Part shown: positions 29,820 through 33,542 of the stretch, piece by piece
Layout: the number at the start of each line of letters is the position of its first letter
Position numbering within the stretch: position 1 is the first letter of the stretch
Assembly (NCBI GenBank): GCA_937968015.1
Contig: CALBSO010000026.1
Location: forward strand, 1 to 33,542
DNA length: 33,542 nucleotides
Reading direction: 5' to 3'
Source: an uncultured Thermomicrobia bacterium
Lineage (GTDB): Bacteria; Chloroflexota; Chloroflexia; Thermomicrobiales; JALYUS01
Notes under the pieces: generated by a model
The model's database searches: none
The model's input: the letters and a program-made list of their open reading frames with translations, nothing else
What the model was told of the DNA's origin: nothing
Translations under genes and position numbers: made by a program

Positions 29820-32334
29820 CGTCACCGACCTTTCCTGGCCCCCTGTACTCGAGCGCACATAACACCGTCCCAGTGGCCATCGCACACTCAAGTACCGCCC
29901 GCGAGGCGAGTAGCAGGACTCCCCCACCGAGTATCGCACACACAACATAAGCGTGAGCATGTGCGGCGGCGAGGGCAAGGAAGGTGAGCAGTGCCGTGAG
30001 CGTGGCGCCTCCCGCAGAGTAGCGCGGCCAGACGCGGAACCGCGCCAGCTGTTTGCCGCCGCCATGCTCCTCGATCGCCATCCGCAGCCGAACCGCTCCG
30101 AGGAGGCCGCCATGGATCTCAAGGTCCCAGTCGTCGTAGTCACCCCCGCGCGAAACGTGCGTGCTCTGGCCCTCCAGCAATTCGAGCCAGCTGTTCGGAT
30201 CGCGCCACGACTCGCGCCAGATCGTCACAATGCGCGGCATGGGTAGGGCGATGCCATGCACCGCCCGACGCCGCCACGGTGTCAAATCGTGCCGCATGCG
30301 GCCGCCGAGGCGTGCGAGCGGTTGCATCATGTACAGACAGCAAACGAGCAGACGCTTCCGGAAGCGCCGCCGATCGGTCGCGAACGATGCTCGCATTGCT
30401 CCCAGGATTGCCTGCCCAACAAGCGCACCCACCGCGATGCAAAAGAGGGGCACGGAGAGGACGAGCAAGGGCGTCCAGAAAAGTCCGCAGAGAACGAGCG
30501 TCATGAGCACGCCGATGACGAGATACCACTCGGGCATCAGCGGGAGCGACCAGACGCCATTTCCCACCGGCTCGTAGATCGATTGGAAGAGCGCGCTGCC
30601 CCATGTGCCATGATAAATACGCTGTCGCCCCCAGCCGAGGACCTGCACGAGTCCCTTCCCGTAGATTCGGCCGGACCAGGGGACGTGCCCAATCTTGTTG
30701 TATTTCTGCGGCCACTTGCGTTCCAGGAGGGCCTCGGCTTTGCCGTATCCCCGCTGCTGCTTCCAGTAGGCGCGGACGGTCTCTCGGCGATGGTGCCAGA
30801 CCATCGCGGCAGGACAATAACCGATCGTGTAGCCGTGTTCCCGCATCCGCCAGCAGACGTCCACATCGTCGCCCGCGACGCGCAGTGTCGCGTCGAAACC
30901 ACCGATCGCTTCGAGCGCCGCCTTCCGGAATGCCATGTTGCAACCGGGGATGTGCTCCGCTTCGCGGTCCGAAATGAGGACATGGACCGGGTTGCCGGGG
31001 GCGTTGTCGATGCACTCAGCCACCAGGCCATCGCCGGGCGGCGCGATATTCGGCCCGCCAGCGCCGGCGTACTCGGTCGTCGTTAAGGTTATAGCAAGGT
31101 ACTTCAGCCAGTGCGGATCGGGGATGGCGTCGTCGTCGAGGTACGCGACGATCTCCCCGGTCGCCATGTGCATCCCCATGTTGCGGGCATTGCTCAGCCC
31201 GTTGTTTTCCGTAGTTATGACACGGACGAAGTATTCGCGCGCGATCGCTGCCGTCGTGTCGCTCGAGCCGTCATCGATGATGATGACTTCGTAGTCGGGG
31301 TAGTCGAGCCGCGCCAGCCCTTCACAACATTCGCGGATCGTGCGCGCGCCATTGTAACTACAGACGACGACGGAGATGCGTGGCCAGGCTGCGGATGGCG
31401 GGAAGGGCACCTCCGCGAACGCACGACTGACGGTGGCGAGTGCCAGCTTCGGGTTGCGCTCCCGATCCGTCAAGCCGAAATCCCAGTCCTCAATCTCGAA
31501 ACCGCCGCGGTACCACTCGTCCGTCCACGCGAAGAGGAAAGCGCCGGCACAGCCCGCCGTGAAGACGGTGCGCACTTGCCAGTCGAGCGTCTCTGCTTGC
31601 GCCGTTTCGCCATTGCTGCGGCTGTCCAGACCGATCTCCGCCATCATGAGCGGGCGGTCCCCGGCGAGGTTCTGCAGCCGCGCGAGGTAGGCCTCCAACC
31701 GATCCTGCCTCTCCAGGTAGACGTTGAAGGAGACAAAATCAAGGAACGGCAGGTGCAAATACTCCGTCGGGGGGAAGTTGACATACGTGACGAGACTCGA
31801 TGGGTCTTCCGCTTTCACCGCATTGTACAGCCGCTCCAGAAAGCGTTCCACGCGGCGCTTTCCGTGCCAGCGGACGATCGTCGAAGGGGTTTCGTTGCCG
31901 ATCGTATAGCAGAGCACCGCCGGATGACCAGCGCACGCGCGGACGCCCGTCCGTACCCGCGATTCGATGGCGACGGCGGTCTTCGGGTCATCCAGGAAGG
32001 CGATATGCTGCTCCCACGGCAGACCGACCATCACGTACAGGTGATGCGCCTGCGCGGTATCGAGCAACCAGCGGGGCGGGGCCGTGTACGTCCGCACCGC
32101 GTTGATGCCGCTCGCCGCCATCTGCGCGAAATCGCGATCGACCACTGCAGGCGGCGGATACTGACTGCCGGATTGATCGGGGCGAAACGTCCCGTACGTC
32201 ACACCGCGTACACAGAACTTCTCACTGCCGACGTAGAGAAACTTGCCGCACACGCATGGCCGGAGCGCGGATAGAGGCGGTGTGGATGACAGGCCCGATT
32301 CCTCGCTCGCTCGCTCGGACATGTGCTGAACCAT
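29806..32334 (-). CDS. membrane protein fusing a GH2-like glycosidase domain to a GT2 glycosyltransferase
   Basis: An 842-residue protein. Residues about 38-310 form a TIM-barrel of the GH2/beta-glycosidase type: FCVRGVTYGTF, GINAVRTYTAPP, YTIGNE (putative acid/base Glu148), and MAEIG (putative nucleophile Glu233). Residues about 318-580 are a GT2 transferase: ISVVVCSYNGA, IIIDDGSSDTT, NGLSNARNMGM, YLDDDAIP (DxD-like, 400-402), a GDD segment, and QQRGYGKA. Membrane segments follow (PEWYLVIGVLMTLVLCGLFW and neighbours), with a further pair near the C-terminus. There is no signal peptide, so both enzyme domains probably face the cytoplasm. It may build or trim a glycan at the membrane. First gene of the operon; it overlaps the ABC gene by 14 nt. 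ATG 32334 has AGGATAA upstream; ATG 32322 is an alternative. Confidence 0.88.
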   Translation of the reverse strand: MVQHMSERASEESGLSSTPPLSALRPCVCGKFLYVGSEKFCVRGVTYGTFRPDQSGSQYPPPAVVDRDFAQMAASGINAVRTYTAPPRWLLDTAQAHHLYVMVGLPWEQHIAFLDDPKTAVAIESRVRTGVRACAGHPAVLCYTIGNETPSTIVRWHGKRRVERFLERLYNAVKAEDPSSLVTYVNFPPTEYLHLPFLDFVSFNVYLERQDRLEAYLARLQNLAGDRPLMMAEIGLDSRSNGETAQAETLDWQVRTVFTAGCAGAFLFAWTDEWYRGGFEIEDWDFGLTDRERNPKLALATVSRAFAEVPFPPSAAWPRISVVVCSYNGARTIRECCEGLARLDYPDYEVIIIDDGSSDTTAAIAREYFVRVITTENNGLSNARNMGMHMATGEIVAYLDDDAIPDPHWLKYLAITLTTTEYAGAGGPNIAPPGDGLVAECIDNAPGNPVHVLISDREAEHIPGCNMAFRKAALEAIGGFDATLRVAGDDVDVCWRMREHGYTIGYCPAAMVWHHRRETVRAYWKQQRGYGKAEALLERKWPQKYNKIGHVPWSGRIYGKGLVQVLGWGRQRIYHGTWGSALFQSIYEPVGNGVWSLPLMPEWYLVIGVLMTLVLCGLFWTPLLVLSVPLFCIAVGALVGQAILGAMRASFATDRRRFRKRLLVCCLYMMQPLARLGGRMRHDLTPWRRRAVHGIALPMPRIVTIWRESWRDPNSWLELLEGQSTHVSRGGDYDDWDLEIHGGLLGAVRLRMAIEEHGGGKQLARFRVWPRYSAGGATLTALLTFLALAAAHAHAYVVCAILGGGVLLLASRAVLECAMATGTVLCALEYRGPGKVGDDENL

Positions 32335-32468
32335 ACTTTTATCCTGTTCTCGGACGAAGGATCGCGATCTCTCCGGCCCAAGAGTTAGCGATTCCCACAG
32401 TATGCGTGTCGTTGCGGACCCTCTAAGATTGCCGTGCGCTGTGATCGAGAAAGGCGCGAGATCAGAAT

Positions 32469-32477
32469 ACTATAACA
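32469..32477 (-). promoter_or_regulatory. candidate extended -10 promoter of the glycan operon
   Basis: On the minus strand TGT precedes TATAGT (32474-32469). A -35 at normal spacing is not convincing; TTGTCT (32500-32495) is 20 nt away. It would drive the GH-GT2 gene about 130 nt downstream. Confidence 0.35.
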
Positions 32478-32504
32478 TCGCCATCATGACACGCAGACAA
32501 TTTG

Positions 32505-32533
32505 TTGACGTTTACATCGTTGAATTGTATTGT
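32505..32533 (+). promoter_or_regulatory. candidate promoter reading into the intron on the opposite strand
   Basis: TTGACG (32505-32510) and TATTGT (32528-32533) are 17 nt apart. Transcription would run antisense to the intron with no gene in the next 200 bases, so it may be a remnant, an antisense RNA start or chance. Confidence 0.35.
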
Positions 32534-32783
32534 CTGGAAATATCTTCCCTTAGGTAGAATGATGCGATTAGAGTCGGGTCACCATGCCCACAACGGGCAG
32601 TGGGTGGACAGGAGATCAAGCCCGAGATACCGCAGGTCGTCCATGTACGTTTCGTCGGGAGATGTCAGTTTGTGGTATGCCCCAGAGTGACGCTCTATCG
32701 CGCTCAATCTAGTGCGTTTCTCGGCGCTGCAGCCTTGGCGTAGTCGGGTAGGAAGGACACATCGCTGTGCCCCTCCCCCCTCA

Positions 32784-32817
32784 GAACCGGACGTGCGTCT
32801 TTCAACGCATCCGGCTC
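32784..32817 (-). ncRNA. group II intron domain V
   Basis: Exactly 34 nt: GAGCCGGATGCG, TTGAAAGA, then CGCACGTCCGGTTC, a stem with a GAAA tetraloop and the AGC catalytic triad near the 5' end. It lies 10 nt after the maturase stop codon, the expected arrangement. Confidence 0.9.
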
Positions 32818-32827
32818 AAGCAAGTCT

Positions 32828-33542
32828 TCAGGCTGTGTGTCGGGCTTCGCTCTTTCCTTTGGGACTGTGCGCCTGCTGGTGGCAGTACAGATGGACGAGA
32901 ATCACGTCGTCATCCTTCCGTCCGTTGATGTGGTGCGCGTGGATTTCCTCTCCGTTATGGATGCTTTCTCCACAGAGCGGGCAGACATGATTCTGGATGC
33001 GGGCAATCCGCTGTTTATGGGGTGAGAGGTCATGGGATTTCGCCGCCGACCTTTTCGCCCAATACTCCCGCAGCTGTGCGTCGTCGGGAGAGGAAGTGCC
33101 CTTGACCATCACATGCCGTCGGATTTTGAACCACCGGAACCTCAGGAGATAGTGACCGGAGGGTCTATCGCCAAACACCCAGTGGTCTTTCCGGCGTGCG
33201 TTCAGGTTTCCCCAGTATCGTTGTTTCCGCCAATACCAAGGCTTCGACGGATGGGAAGCACGCACGAAGTTCATCTCTTTGCGGAACATCCAGTAGTCGA
33301 GGTCTTTGAAGGCCTGACTGGCCACTGCGGAGCGGTGATACAGCGCCCACCCCCGGACGATGGGGGTCAGCGCTTTGATGACTGCCCCGGCGTTGCTGCC
33401 GTCCAGTCGCCGCCATGCCGCTCGTAGTGTGGCCTTGATCTTCCGTACCGACACATTGCTCGGTGTGATCAGCAGTTTGTATCCCGTGCGGGTTGTTTTG
33501 ACCGGGTAGTGTCGGACGTTCCAGCCAAGGAAGTCAAAGCCT
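32828..33542 (-). CDS. ltrA: group II intron reverse transcriptase/maturase, C-terminal part with HNH endonuclease (partial)
   Basis: About 237 residues of the C-terminus are visible; the N-terminus, with the reverse transcriptase fingers and palm, lies beyond the window. GFDFLGWNV at the edge is the end of the RT/thumb area; LTPIVRGWALYHRSAVASQAFKDLDYWMF is the maturase (domain X) motif; and CPLCGESIHNGEEIHAHHI with the later LYCHQQAH is an HNH endonuclease. The protein helps splice its own intron and copies it into DNA sites after nicking. The reading frame is continuous through 33542 and nothing looks broken. It cannot be judged from here whether the full intron is intact. Confidence 0.93.
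   Translation of the reverse strand, partial: GFDFLGWNVRHYPVKTTRTGYKLLITPSNVSVRKIKATLRAAWRRLDGSNAGAVIKALTPIVRGWALYHRSAVASQAFKDLDYWMFRKEMNFVRASHPSKPWYWRKQRYWGNLNARRKDHWVFGDRPSGHYLLRFRWFKIRRHVMVKGTSSPDDAQLREYWAKRSAAKSHDLSPHKQRIARIQNHVCPLCGESIHNGEEIHAHHINGRKDDDVILVHLYCHQQAHSPKGKSEARHTA

Larger units (their letters stand above)
32335..32742. other. gene-free region between the glycan operon and the group II intron
   Basis: No gene can be supported in these 408 bases. The part from 32460 to 32560 is clearly A+T-rich against its surroundings and carries two opposed promoter-like sites. A hairpin, TGCCC ACAAC GGGCA with further outer pairing, lies around 32581-32606. The A+T-richness fits a regulatory and insertion-prone region; the intron sits at its right end. 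Confidence 0.5.
32743..33542 (-). mobile_element. group II intron, 3' part (continues past the window)
   Basis: The element runs off the right edge. On the minus strand it holds the maturase and HNH part of the intron-encoded protein, then domain V, then a domain-VI-like stem (GGGGAGGGGCACA pairing with TGTGTCCTTCC), and ends ...CTACCCGAC, a purine-A-pyrimidine end expected of group II introns. The 3' exon would begin at 32742. Retrohoming mobile introns of this kind are selfish elements. Confidence 0.85.

Noticed and set aside
32502..32690. Small plus-strand frame of 62 codons after the antisense promoter-like site
   Set aside because: It has no ribosome binding site or recognisable sequence, and its start lies inside the promoter site itself.
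1..33542. CRISPR arrays, tRNA genes, rRNA or plasmid origins
   Set aside because: I found no regularly spaced repeats and no tRNA or rRNA signature on either strand.

Overview
The window looks like a piece of a bacterial chromosome with high G+C. I think it is from a Chloroflexota/Thermomicrobia-type organism, but only gene content supports that: separate cofG and cofH genes for the F420 chromophore, an anaerobic-type cobalamin operon with CbiX, CbiD and CbiG, a ribBA fusion, and many GTG starts. About 24 kb encodes cofactor synthesis, about 8.5 kb encodes a glycan or aminosugar-like operon, and the right edge holds the 3' end of a group II intron.

Left part (1-5604). A rhodanese-CBS gene carries an in-frame TGA exactly where the catalytic cysteine is expected, so it is a candidate selenoprotein or a point-mutated gene. 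A TPP riboswitch with an intrinsic terminator then controls thiC. On the minus strand lie a beta-carbonic anhydrase broken by one missing base in a C run, a histidine phosphatase, folB and folE. The phosphatase could be the rarely identified dephosphorylation step between FolE and FolB.

Middle part (5894-23408). cofG-cofH make the deazaflavin Fo of F420. Immediately downstream, an FMN riboswitch controls ribD-ribE-ribBA-ribH. RibD acts in the branch that supplies 5-amino-6-ribitylaminouracil, which is also the Fo precursor. On the minus strand, a cobalamin riboswitch heads an eight-gene operon with overlapping ends: cbiX, cbiC, cbiD, cbiET, a cbiF-cbiG fusion preceded by cbiL, cbiH and cysG. 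cobB/cbiA is divergent from it, with its own promoter. No precursor-6A reductase (CbiJ/CobK) is seen. CbiX has an MxCxxC motif and a C-terminal domain of about 140 residues that I do not recognise.

Right part (23900-32334, minus strand). This is a tight six-gene operon. In transcription order it encodes a membrane protein joining a GH2-like glycosidase domain to a GT2 glycosyltransferase, an ABC exporter, an aminoglycoside-phosphotransferase-like kinase, a GT-B-type glycosyltransferase, a ChbG/YdjC-type deacetylase, and a paralogue of that glycosyltransferase. The combination suggests assembly and export of a small sugar conjugate or exopolysaccharide. I cannot name the product, and this is the best candidate for an undescribed system. 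The last 800 bases hold the 3' part of a group II intron: maturase and HNH domains, a 34-nt domain V, and a 3' splice end near 32743.
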